In this document: piece after piece, positions 11,901-22,425 of the stretch
Numbering within the stretch: position 1 is the stretch's first letter
How the letters are laid out: the number at the start of each line of letters is the position of its first letter
Assembly: GCF_907165205.1 (NCBI RefSeq)
Contig: NC_058189.1
Coordinates: forward strand, 50,866,270-50,930,269
DNA length: 64,000 nucleotides
Direction: 5' to 3'
Source of the DNA: Coccinella septempunctata
Taxonomy: Eukaryota; Arthropoda; Insecta; Coleoptera; Coccinellidae
Translations under genes and position numbers: made by a program
The notes under the pieces: model-generated
Databases searched by the model: none
The model's input: the letters and a program-made list of their open reading frames with translations, nothing else
What the model was told of the DNA's origin: nothing

Positions 11901-14827
11901 CCAGTTTCTACTTCATGATGATGTAGATCTGTAGAACCACAGCCCTCTTAACGGAAGTTGAACCTCAAGAATCTCCATTCTAAAACGGCATTCACTAGTT
12001 CTTAATTCACGCTTTCAATTTTGTACGTTATGCCTTGATTTTTCTTTTAAATTGAAGTTAAAGGACGACTTGATGTCACCTCGTCTCTTTTTTCCAATTT
12101 AGTTGGTTTTTTATGAGAAAAAAAAGTTGAACTTTAGTGTCCATAAAACTTGTTTTCACAATCATTTTTCGACGGTTTTTCAACATATTTCGATAAAAAT
12201 AGCGGCAGAGAGACATCGGCGATTCTATTCTCTATACAGGGTGGTCCAGATCATAACCAAGAAATTTAACAACGGATTCTACATCAAAAATAAGCTCTAG
12301 TTTGTTATATAAACATATGTCGAGAAATGTTTCCTCGCCGAGATACGGGGTGTTAAAATTATAAAAAAAAAGGTTTTTTTATTAATAACTTTCACACTGC
12401 TTGAAATATTTTTATGAAATTTGAGACATAGGTTTTGAGCGTCAAGGACCACTTTTTGCATAATATCATTTCTTCTCTATTCTACCAGTGGCGTCCGTAC
12501 TGCAGCGAGACTGAATATTTTCAGATGAAAAAATGTTAGGCCACTGGTTTTTCCGACAATACAAATTTCTGTTTAAATTCTTATTTAACTTGGAGCAAAT
12601 TCGGTCTCTTGACTTTTTGCTGTACGAGGCACCGTTTCCGGTTAAAAAAATAAAACACATTCTCATGCATGAAGAAATCGCCAAAATTTGAAATGATGGT
12701 AGGTACATAACTAATAAGACTATTTTTGTGAACGCCGATTTCTTGAATGAAAATGTGTTTTATTTTTTTAACCGGAAACGGTGTCTCGTACAGCAAAAAG
12801 TCAAGAGACCGAATTTGTTCCAAATTAAATAAGGATTTGAATAGTAAATTTTATTGTCGGATAAACCAGTGGCGTATCATTTTTTTATCTGAAAATATTC
12901 AGACTCGCTGCAGTACGTACGCGACTGGTAGAATAGAAACGAAATAATATTATGCAAAAAGTGCTCCTTGACGCTCAAAACCTATGTCTCAAATTTCATA
13001 AAAATATTTCAAGCAGTGTGAAAGCTATCAACAAAAAACATTTTTTTTCTCTAATTTCAACACCCCGTATCTCGGAGATGAAACATTTCTCGACATATGT
13101 TTATATGACGAACTAGGGCTTATTTTTGATGCAGAATACGTGGTTAAAATTTCTTGGTTACGATCTGGACCACCCTGTATATTGCAAACATTTTCATAGC
13201 GATATATACCAAAATTAAGGAATTATTAAATATTGCTAATATTACCTCTCGCGTGGTAATTTCTATTTTTCAACTGTATCAGTTCGTAATTCAGGATATT
13301 GCTCCAAGATTTGGCACATTTATTTGGGGTAGCATCCGTAAAGCAACCAATGTCGATCGTCTTGATCCCAAATCGTTTGTACTACTTCCCCTTGAGCCTC
13401 TTGAGCTCTGTTAAGAGGGCTGTGTTGTGGTAGACTCTTATATCATATGGATATGAGCGGTGGTGACTGAAAGAGTAGCCACACATCATTATGTTTCAAT
13501 ATTTTTATCAGGCTAGGAATGAAATATTTACAATGTATCACTACGTAATTTTTTTCCAGATCTGGACTTGATGTTAACCGTGTTGGAATTCATAGAAGAT
13601 GTGAATCGCCCAGCATTTTATAATAAGCCACTCCTAAGCATTGCCTTGGAGAAATCCAACTCCTTCATGGTCAAGAGGCTGATGGATATGGGGGCTGATT
13701 ACAGAAAACGCGACCCTGGAGAAATAACGCATCTGCATGAAGCTGTTTGCCTTGCTGACCCTCTTTCTGTGAAATTATTTTTGGAAGCCGGTATAGACAT
13801 CAACGTCAGAGATTACCATAGGCGAACACCATTGCACTACGCCGCTCTGGGTACGTCCCTCGAATGTTTTTACGAAGTACTACTCTGGAAGGGGGCCAAC
13901 ATCAACGCTATTGACAAGTATGGAAATACACCCCTTAATTACGCCATCAAGGACAGCGAAACATTCGATAAGGTTACGCTAAAAATCCTATTGAAACATG
14001 GTTGTGATCCGGACATAGCCGATAATAGTGGCAACACACCTCTGCATAATCTCTTTTTCACTACCGGTCTCGACTCTTTCCGAAAAGCAGTGATATTGAT
14101 AGAGACAGGAGCCGCGTTGAATGTGAAAAATCGTTGTGGAAAAACGCCCCTTCATTTGGCCATTGAGAACGGATATAACGGATCGTGCATAGTGTTGATC
14201 GAGCACGGTGCCGACATGAACATGGAGGACGCAAATGGGGTAACGCCACTTAAAAGGGCCTACCTTTACAACATGAAAACCCTGGCATGTTTCATGATAG
14301 AATTTATGACTATCTCGATGCATGTTAGGGGCAAGGAAATATCAAAAGACAATATGGAACTAATCCGTTCTGATAGCACTTTGCGCAAATATTGGGAAGA
14401 TTGCGAAGGAGAGATTGAAAGGCTTAGGGACTTGGTGGGTAACCTGAGTTGTGCAGCATTCTACTGGAAGAGTAGAAAAGCGATAGGTTGTGCCAGAAGT
14501 ATAAAAGTTAGGAGAATAATGCATTGCTTTCGAGAATTGGATTTCCCCATATACGGATTCAAAATCAAAAGAAATTCGAGAAAAATACTCTTCAGAAGAG
14601 CTTTGGAGGATGTGGCAGAGAGATGTCTTACTGAAATATTTGGCTGGATACTTCCACCACATTGTATAACAGAAATAATCAGTAACTTTTCCAACGAGGA
14701 TCTTATGACATTGGCACGAAAGTACTGGTACCAATGCAGGGGAACAAGAAAGTCGGTTATGTATGATAGGGTATTTCAAACCTTGCTACATTTTGGCCGT
14801 TCTGCATTTCCTATTACTTCTGAATGA
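8949..14827 (+). CDS. Ankyrin-repeat protein with a possible PRANC/F-box-like C-terminus (two exons)
   Basis: Exon 1 is 8949-9276 and ends at CG|GTGAGT. Exon 2 is 13560-14827 and follows TTTTTTTCCAG. The junction is phase 1 and the frame stays open, giving 531 residues from ATG 8949; an in-frame ATG at 8913 would add 12. Ankyrin repeats run from about residue 30 to about 350, with typical TPLHYAA, NTPLHNLF, KTPLHLAIENG and GADMN signatures. A region of about 110 residues without repeats follows. Residues about 472-497 (Trp-Ile-Leu-Pro-Pro-His...Asn-Phe-Ser-Asn-Glu-Asp-Leu) have the LP-x-x-I-x-x-L-x-x-DL layout of F-box-like PRANC domains, which recruit Skp1-cullin ubiquitin ligases in other ankyrin proteins. 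That identification is by eye and tentative. No signal peptide or membrane segment is visible, so it is probably cytoplasmic or nuclear. Confidence 0.8.
9805..9847. mobile_element. Micro-palindrome CAAAGATTATA type, imperfect 8-bp flank repeat
   Basis: The insert at 9813-9839 has arms CAAAGATTATA and TATAATCTTTG around TAATC. The flanks are CAATGGAG and CAATTGGG, matching at 6 of 8 positions, which fits an old target-site duplication. The arms are the same as at 56668 and 41130. Confidence 0.5.
11168..11296. repeat. Small inverted-repeat element around an ACACGTGT core
   Basis: AAGCTTTTCACCACTACACG on the left faces GTGTAGTGGTAAAAAGCT on the right, about 70 bp apart. The ORF at 11215-11424 runs through it and is not convincing. 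Confidence 0.5.
12236..13178. mobile_element. 943-bp fold-back MITE with about 440-bp arms
   Basis: TA-flanked ends ACAGGGTGGTCCAGATC and GATCTGGACCACCCTGT. The arms match almost end to end, for example TTAACCGGAAACGGTG... near 12635 and its inverse near 12770. The centre is only about 50 bp. The paired ORFs on opposite strands (12466-12823 minus, 12747-12947 plus) encode nearly the same peptide because they are the two arms; nothing indicates a real protein. Confidence 0.85.
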
Positions 14828-17233
14828 AAGAAATATCAACATGTATACATAGAGCCATAAATTTTCATTGATATGAAAGTTTATTATCGAACATTTATTA
14901 ATATAAATGTTCGACAATAGTCTGGTAATTGCTGTATTGCTGCTTTGAGCCCCAAAAAATAATGTAATTTTATCCCAAAATTGTTATCTTATTACTAAGG
15001 CGGTTGTAAAATACTATTTTCTGTCCTCATCATGCAATAGTTCTTATGCAGCTCTTTCTAAAAATTAAGCCACTATTAAGTGAGCGTGACGTCTGTGTTC
15101 TCATGTCTTTCCGTTACATAGTAACATAGTGCAGAGAATCTTCGATTAATTCTGAGTGGTGAAAAATAGGAATAATATTATAATCACAAATAAAAATATA
15201 TATCATGGTAATCACTTTTCTGTTTGTTGAACACCATTTTTCGACTCATAATTCCTACTATATATTTAACACTACTCAAAACGAAGTTATTGCTTGAAAA
15301 AATGTACATGTACAACTTCTCAATCAAGAGATGAACAATTTTCTTGTGTAAGTTCTTAGGACATCTGTATAACCGGTTCAATCAGATTTCTTGTGTTGAA
15401 CTCTTACTTCTTATATTATCTTAGGTTTGAAGAAGGCTAAACGAATATTAAAAACGTTGAATAAAGCGATATCGATACCATGTACATAATAATAAAATGT
15501 GACCTAATGAGAATAAAATATTAAGAAGTACCTAGTATATTTCATAATTATTGAATCCTGAAAAGTTTTTGTAAATAGTTTGATAATTAATTCAAAAAAT
15601 GAAAATCTCAATAAAAATCTTTTTTTTTTCGAAAATGACATTGTTATTTCTTCTGTTTTCTATGTTGAATAAATTGATGTCATCCGAAAGAACATTTTAT
15701 TGTTCATCAATCTTGTATAATATGAATGTAATTTTTTTGTATATATGTATTCAAATCTGTTTTCCATCTTATTCATTGGAGGTATAAGATAACGGAAAAG
15801 AAATCTTCATGTCTGCTCCAAATTTTTCTTTATTATTTGATGACTGTTTTCATACATATTTGTCTGCAGATGCCTGAAGATGACCCTATTTTTGTGAGGG
15901 TCGAAACATATGTCGCATTTACAATAAAGAAAAATTTGGAGCAGACATAAAGATTTCTTTTCCATTATATGTATTATAAAACAATAAAAAATTATTGGAA
16001 CCTGCCTTTATTCGATTATATTCATTAATTGGTAAAATATGGATCCACCAAAAAGATAGATGATATGTATTGTGAAATATTTCGTATCAAACAATAAAAA
16101 CCCACTGTAAACTGCCTTGATTTGAATAATTTAATTACCCTGATTCTTAGTTATTTTGGTGTGTGAATCGAATGACTGTTATGCCGTTGTAGGTAAAAAA
16201 GATTATATGATTTCGTTTTCTATCAGATATTTTTTAATGTAGGTACATTACAGAGCAAAAAAAGTGGGGTTTGCTGAAAAGAACCCGAAGCTAATGGAAT
16301 AACTAAAGATTATAGAGTAGAAAGATGGGAAACGAAGCGACGAACGTGATGTGAGCGCCATCTGTGTTTCAAATGTGTTTCTAAGACTGGTTAAAATATT
16401 AATTCTAGGGCCATTCGCGATTTGCATAAACATGTTTTGATTCTCGTACCGCCTTTTGTTTATCTAGCTCGTTGTAGTTGCTGATTATTGAATTTCTTTG
16501 TCTAATTCCTTGGTGAAAACCGCAAAATATCGTTCTGAAGTTATTTTATGGTGAAGAACTGTGGATCAAATGAAATGGATTTTCCGAAACCAAGTTTTTT
16601 ACTTTACTAAGGAAAATGGAAATGTAAATATTAAACCTGGTAACATGTGACTCGGTCATTAATTGATTTTTATTTTCCGAAGTGGATAAAATCTTCAGGG
16701 CGTAAAGGCCTGCAAGCACTACTGACTACACCATGTGCAGTATGCATTTTACTGCACTCCTTGCATGAAGGGCCTATTTTTAGGAGAATTTATGACTTGT
16801 ACACGTCCATTCAAAGATTTTCAATTGCAACTCCTTCAATATATTCAGAAATGCAAAGGTTTTATTGATTTCGATTTGGGAATCGACTGACTGTCAAGTT
16901 GTTAGGAAAGTCGAAGTTTTATGGAACCTGCTGTGAATGACAAATTTAACTGAGTTTATTGATTCAAAACAACATATTGCACAGAAATAACACCTTTGGC
17001 TTACAGCAGATTACCATATTATTATACTTTTGTGTCCTGGTCAATGCTCTATTCGTTGTCCATAATTTAAAATTTTTGTAAATTTTTTATTAATTGCTAA
17101 TAAAGATAGTGCACATCCACATCGTATTTCATTAATATCAACTGATTCCAAACAATGTTCAGATGAAAACTAACAACATCCTGGTCACAAAACAAAACCA
17201 TACTTTTGTTTCGTCTGTTCTGGTCCCAACAAG
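14828..17233. other. Gene-poor region 3' of the ankyrin gene
   Basis: AT-rich sequence with no ORF I trust. The only structured item is the inverted-repeat element at 15789-15967. The first part presumably holds the ankyrin mRNA 3' UTR, but no clean AATAAA lies close to the stop. Confidence 0.5.
15789..15967. mobile_element. 180-bp MITE with 45-bp inverted ends
   Basis: ATAACGGAAAAGAAATCTTC on the left is matched by its inverse at 15945-15967; the arms extend through TCTGCTCCAAATTTTTC. The centre carries GATGACCCTATTTTTGTGAGGGTC, itself partly palindromic. Confidence 0.7.
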
Positions 17234-17443
17234 AGGTCCTTTCCTTTGCATAAAAAGTGTAGCACTTTTCTACACTCAATTTTAGTATTCGTTTGCTGAT
17301 TGAATTTACACCAGTGTAGAGGAGGTGTAGTTTATCTACATCTCCTTTTGACTATGTGTAGATAAACTACACTTCCTCTACACTGGTTTAAATCAAATCG
17401 AGTGTAGAAAAGTGTTTCACTTTTTATGCAAATGAAAGGACCT
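17234..17443. mobile_element. AGGTCC palindromic MITE, copy 1 (210 bp)
   Basis: Near-complete palindrome: AGGTCCTTTC...GCATAAAAAGTGTAG at the left, its inverse at the right, and a TACACCAGTGTAGAGGAGG / CCTCTACACTGG inner pair. The same family occurs at 25484 and 42968. Confidence 0.8.
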
Positions 17444-18580
17444 AAAGTCGATATTGAAATTGAATACAAGGAATAGAATTTTGCGCCCCTCAATCATAAA
17501 ACAGAAAACTTTTATTAAACAGTTTGTCTATATTGACAGTACGTTTTCAACGCCATCTCATTGTCAAATGTGTTTTCACTGGGCAAAATGTAGTCTGTGT
17601 TTTACTAGAGATATGAGGGCGTTTCCTATCTTTCTACTACAATCTTTAGGAATAACTTCAATAACCTGTTCAGTGAGCTGTGTGGGATGACTCTGTCAAG
17701 TTTTACACATCGAGGAAAAACCTCAAAATTTACGGATAAAAACTAAGGTTTTCTTATTTCCTGCTCTAGGAAGCTTAAGGACAAACAGACCACAGTAGAT
17801 CCACTTGCTTTATTCCAACGATTGTATCATAAAACAATATGAGGGTGACCTGAGAAACTTGTACAAGGTACAAGTATGAACTTGCCCCATTTCCTATGTC
17901 TCCCTTTACAGAACAAGGAATGCATAAAAGCAGTAAATCGGAGCTGTATAGTGCATTTCTTCTCATCGCCGGTGAAGTGAAGACTTCAGAAAATCATATT
18001 TCTTGATGGAGAGGGTAGTGGGTAATACTACACAACACCAGATTAGTTTCAAGAGCCAATTATCGCACATACGGACCACAAGAAAAAAAATCATACTCCT
18101 ACAAGAACCTAGTTTTCCTTTTTTTTTAATTAAGCCATCTAGTGGCATGAGGACCATATTTGTGTGTGTGTGTGCGTAATATGCAAACATTGACTCTCCA
18201 CAATCCACATTATATGTACAGGCTGGGCAAAATTCGTTGTCTACTGAGGGGGATCTCGAGAACTATAGCAGCTAGAAGAAAATGTGTGACACATTCTTTA
18301 GCTCTTTTTTCATGACTAATCCAAATCTAAAAACAGAACCCGCCTATCATTTCTAGATTTTGAGTTATGAACAAAAATTGGGATTTGGATGATTTCGAAA
18401 AATTCTCATAACTTTTTTGTGTTTGAAGTTACAGATCAGAAACTTGAACCTTCTTCTTAGTCACTTTTATACGTAGATTCTACAAACAGAACCTTTTTTT
18501 CCAATTCAAAAACAACAAATTCAATGAAAGTTTGCATTAAAAAAACGAAAGTTCGCCTAATGTTTCGAAATGAAAAAATA

Positions 18581-19914
18581 CACTGCGCAAAAAAATTAAC
18601 GCACATTATGGAAATCTCAAATTTATTCTACAACTGAAGGTGTTCTCAATGATAATTATTTTTATCAGAATTATGAATGCATATGTTATCCACTTTCAAC
18701 GGTTTTCTTCAATACAGATGTTTTTTCCCAGCAGGAATAAAAAAAGATGATATTATCAGATTTTGAATGTATTGGCTCCATTCTAGAATCAGTTGTTCTC
18801 GATCAATTCTAGTGATCAATAGTTTTTCTTTCGTTTGATTTTCTACACTCGATCGGGTAACAACTGCCATTCAAGAACGTTACTTGAGAGTTTCTTCGTT
18901 GAGACAACGATTTGCAACCGCTCGCCTCCTTCAAATTCAGCTTGAGCAAACTCATGAGGTGCAAATTAGCACTCAGACAATAAGAAATCGCCTCAGAGAA
19001 TATGATTTAAGGCCTAGTGTCGCGGCAAGAGGCCCAGCTCTTACCCCAGAACATCGAAGGGCGCGTTTGGATTTTGCGAGTGAGCATATCCATTGGGAAG
19101 AGGCCGATTGGGAAACAGTTCTCTTCACAGATGAGTCTAGATTCTGCCTCTACCATTGTGATCGACGTTCCCTTGTATACAGACGTCCACATGAAAGATA
19201 TGCTCAGTGCAATTTCCTGAATACTACTGGTTTCGGGGGAGGATCGATTATGGTATGGGGTGGAATATCTTTGACTGCTCGCACAGACCTAGTGGACGTT
19301 GATAATGGAGCTATGAATGCTGATAAGTATATAGGGAACATTCTTGAAAAGCATGTAGTGCCATTTGCCCCATACATTGGTGAAAATTTCATTTTTATGG
19401 ACGATAATGCCAGACTCCATCGTGCGCGCATCGTTCAGGAGTACCTTGAAGAGGTTGAAGTCTCTCGAATGGAATGGCCAGCAAGAAGTCCAGATCTCAA
19501 TCCGATTGAGCAGGTTTGGGACAACCTCAATAGAAGGCTGAGAAGTTCAGAAAATCATCCAGCTAGTCTTAATGACTTAGGAATCCAACTCGGAGAAATC
19601 TAGGAAGGATTAGATCAGAACATTTTAAGATCACTAATTTTGAGTATGAACCGTCGTTGCCGAGCTGTAATTAACGCAAGGGGTGGAAATACCAAGTATT
19701 AAATCACTTATCAGCATTTCAGTATTTTGAAAATTGTTCATTTCTTTTTCACATAAGATTCGGTGAAATCCTGAATTTTTCTCCCATTTAATGTGTCTTG
19801 TTTCGTTCAAAACCTTCCTGAGAGAACATAAAAAATAAGTTAAAAAGTCAATGTAGAGTTAACTTTCATTAAAATTGAGATTTTCAGAATGTGCGTTAAT
19901 TTTCTTGCGCAGTG
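18581..19914 (+). mobile_element. Tc1-like transposon, copy 2 (N-terminal deletion)
   Basis: Flanked by TA (18579-18580, 19915-19916), with ends CACTGCGCAAAAAAATTAAC and its inverse. It is 1,334 bp. Relative to copy 1 it lacks about 200 bp at the start of the transposase: the TCGATCG before the ATG is joined directly to GGTAACAACTGCC. Confidence 0.9.
18884..19705 (+). pseudogene. Tc1-type DD34E transposase lacking its N-terminus
   Basis: One frame runs from 18884 to a premature TAG at 19601-19603, where copy 1 has Trp (TGG); the downstream frame would continue to the TAA at 19700. The three catalytic acids are intact: Asp in FTDESRF, Asp in FMDDNARLH and Glu in NPIEQVWD, with 34 residues between the second Asp and the Glu, placing it in the DD34E Tc1 group. 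The N-terminal DNA-binding helix-turn-helix is deleted, so it cannot encode a working enzyme even without the stop. Confidence 0.9.
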
Positions 19915-20365
19915 TATTTGGTGCTCGTCAGTGGATTCTACGTAGAAAAGAGACTGTAGAAGGTTCAAGTTTCAGATCTATAACTTCAAAGACAAAGAAG
20001 CTATGAGAACTTTTCGAAATCGTCAAAATTTGATTTTTTGCTAATAACTCAAAAACGGTTTTAACCATTCTTTGTTTCTGTGAAAAAGAGCTCGAGAATG
20101 TGTCATCCCTTTTCTTCTAACTGCCATAGTAGAGTAGACAACGAATTTTGCCCACCCTGTAGGTAGGTATAGCAATACTGAAAATTTCATTTCAAGTGCA
20201 AAAAGTGAGTTTTCTCTCCAATATCAACTTCCCACCAATCATCAAATATGACATGACGATGTTTTTTGGATATTGAATCGTCCAAGCCATTCATCAAAGT
20301 TAAGTATTTATTTTCCTTTCAATATAACGTCTTTTATTCATTCTATCTGAAAACAGTGAAAACAC

Positions 20366-20665
20366 TCAGTCCTGCAGGGAGTTGAGACAGCATCCGCTTC
20401 TATTTGTGTCAGTTCGGGCATCCAAAAGACAGAGCATGCAATTATCATTCGTAAAAACCCATGACGGTGTTGTCACAAGTTCCTGCGGAATTGCGAAATG
20501 CACTTTCTTATTAAGACTTCTTCGTCCTGACCCATCACGAACGTCAATGAAGGTACCGCACGTTACACAGTACCGTGAGGTGGTCATCGGATAGATTTCA
20601 TTCTCGGTTCTTCTTTTAGACGTTTTAGTGAACGTTAGTTGACACTTCCTCATCGGTGGGCTCAT
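20366..20665 (-). CDS. Unrecognised ORF with two Cys-x-x-Cys pairs
   Basis: A 99-codon minus-strand frame in a stretch richer in GC than its surroundings. It has Cys-Val-Thr-Cys and, about 45 residues later, Cys-Met-Leu-Cys, a spacing that could form one zinc site (as in ZAD-like modules). I do not recognise a family. It may be an exon of a gene or the start of a transposon-encoded protein. Confidence 0.25.
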   Translation of the reverse strand: MSPPMRKCQLTFTKTSKRRTENEIYPMTTSRYCVTCGTFIDVRDGSGRRSLNKKVHFAIPQELVTTPSWVFTNDNCMLCLLDARTDTNRSGCCLNSLQD

Positions 20666-21760
20666 TTCTTCGCAGCCAGCAGGCTTAGTCGTTCACTGCT
20701 TCTTCGAGCCGTCCGAAGCTTCAGCAGGAACTTGGTGTGTCGGTTTTTCCGCTGTGGATTGTGCGGTTCGGTTCGATTCAGAAGACTGTTAACCGGGGGT
20801 ATCTTATCCGGCAGGTTACGTGAAAATTGATTTTTGAAAAAAAAATGATATAATCTGTGTTTTATAGGCAAGGAGTTTTTAGCAATATAAGGTGAGTGAT
20901 TCCTCACAGTTCTTCAATTTTTTTTTTATTGCTACGAAGATTGTTACCAGAAGTATGATTTTTTTTGCCTTGTTTGTGGCCTTGAAGAAGACTTTTCTCA
21001 GGATTCATAGAGGATATGTAAGATTCGTAAGAGACTTTGAGTACCATATGACGGCGATACATTTAGCTCCAATCAACAGGAATACATTTTTATAATGTGA
21101 ATTTACACGCATATAGAAGGGTGTAAATTAATAGTTGCGAAAAAAATTAAGGTGTTATTGTTTGCCAAAATATAGTGTAGGTCATTCTAAAAAAATTTTT
21201 TGTTGCTCCTGCTTAGATACAGCCCCCTAAAGCTGGCATCTGAAAAGCAATTTAATTTTTTTTAGAAACCAGAAAACTGATAGAAATGAAATTGAGCAGA
21301 CATTCATATGGAAGCATGATATCCGCTTACTAAGTAAACATAAAATTATAGTTCGAAGAATATTTCAGCCTATAGAACTCACTCTACATAACTGTTGATA
21401 ATTTTTTTTCTCAAAATCCGTTACTTGCGAGAAAATACAGAAGACCTTATTTGTCCAAAATAAGTCAAGCTATTCTAAATTGATTTTTCAAAGGTATAAT
21501 ATAAAAAAAATAAAATATAATTAAATTACATAAAACAAATTTTAGAGGTGGTTTTTTCAGCCCCTTGCATACGGAACACCACCAAAATTTTTTTTTGCCT
21601 TCTAGCTCCCATATGTATGCTTAATTTCATTTCCATCAGTTTCCTAGGGGGATGGATGAAAACAGAGGTGCTAAGAAAATATATGAATCCCCTCACACTA
21701 TTTTTTGACAAGGAATCACCCCTGACAAGTTTTTCGCGACTATTCTTTTACACCATGTAA
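20666..21760. other. No supported gene
   Basis: GC-richer to about 20830, then AT-rich. The ORFs here lack recognisable motifs. Confidence 0.4.
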
Positions 21761-22425
21761 ACAGGGCGGGTATTTGACTATGGTACAAATATTTTAACAG
21801 TAGATTCTTGAGGTAAAAAAAACATTTTTTCCCATACCTTTTTTTCCGATTCGGCCCTGATAAAAAGATATAGACATTTTGAGTTTTCTAAACGAGTTGT
21901 GCCACCCCTGGAAAAACAAAATTACCTTCAGAATAAGTAGCTAAATCTGTGACACTACACATCTGCGAATCTTTTAAACAGAGTTTAAAAGAGCCAAAGT
22001 ACCCAATTTTTCAAATTTCACAGATACTTTTCAATTTTTTAATATGAAAATACTCGAAAACGTCACATTATACGAGAAAATATGAGGAATACTTTAATTT
22101 TACAAAACGTTCAAATATTCATTAGATAATGTCCAACTTAGTCTCAAGAGTTGGGTTCTTTGAATTCTTGTTATTTTTATGGTACGTAATGGAAAAACTA
22201 GGACAGTTGGGTGATATCTTGTGTTCAAAACAGATTAATGAAATAAATGAAAAACTATATTCCGAAATTCATTCCATTCGATGAAAGCGTTTGTGAGATA
22301 GAACGAAAATAACATTTTTAAGGTTATTTTTCAACAGCCTATATCTTTTAAACCGAACCGATTTCGAAAAAATGGAAAAGGAAAAAAGTGTTTTTTTTGA
22401 CCACTACTGTTAAAATATTCTTGTA
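21761..22425 (+). mobile_element. MITE family P, copy 2
   Basis: The left end ACAGGGCGGGTATTTGAC and interior (AGATTCTTGAGGT, CCGATTCGGCCCTGATAAAAAG, CACTACACATCTGCG) match copies 1, 3 and 4. The right end is eroded after GACCACTACTGTTAAAATATTC. Confidence 0.65.

Larger units (their letters stand above)
9277..13559 (+). other. 4.3-kb intron of the ankyrin gene, filled with repeats
   Basis: It starts GTGAGT and ends TTTTTTTCCAG. It contains a micro-palindrome (9805-9847), an inverted pair around CCACTACACGTGTTTC (about 11168-11296) and the large fold-back element at 12236-13178. The ORFs inside it (for example 10208-10426, 12466-12947) are repeat arms or random. No second gene is evident. Confidence 0.75.
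18218..20160. mobile_element. MITE family R, copy 1, interrupted by a Tc1 element
   Basis: TA-flanked ends ACAGGCTGGGCAAAATTCG and CGAATTTTGCCCACCCTGT with inverted arms of about 350 bp. The arms are separated at 18579-18580 by the Tc1-like copy 2. Removing that copy leaves a 0.6 kb fold-back element. The same family is at 45065-46387. Confidence 0.8.

Noticed and set aside
12466..12947. Opposed ORFs encoding nearly the same peptide
   Set aside because: They are the two arms of a fold-back element, and no start, splice or domain supports a gene.
13988..14779. Minus-strand ORFs of up to 139 codons
   Set aside because: They lie antisense to the ankyrin exon 2, which has clear repeat signatures on the plus strand.
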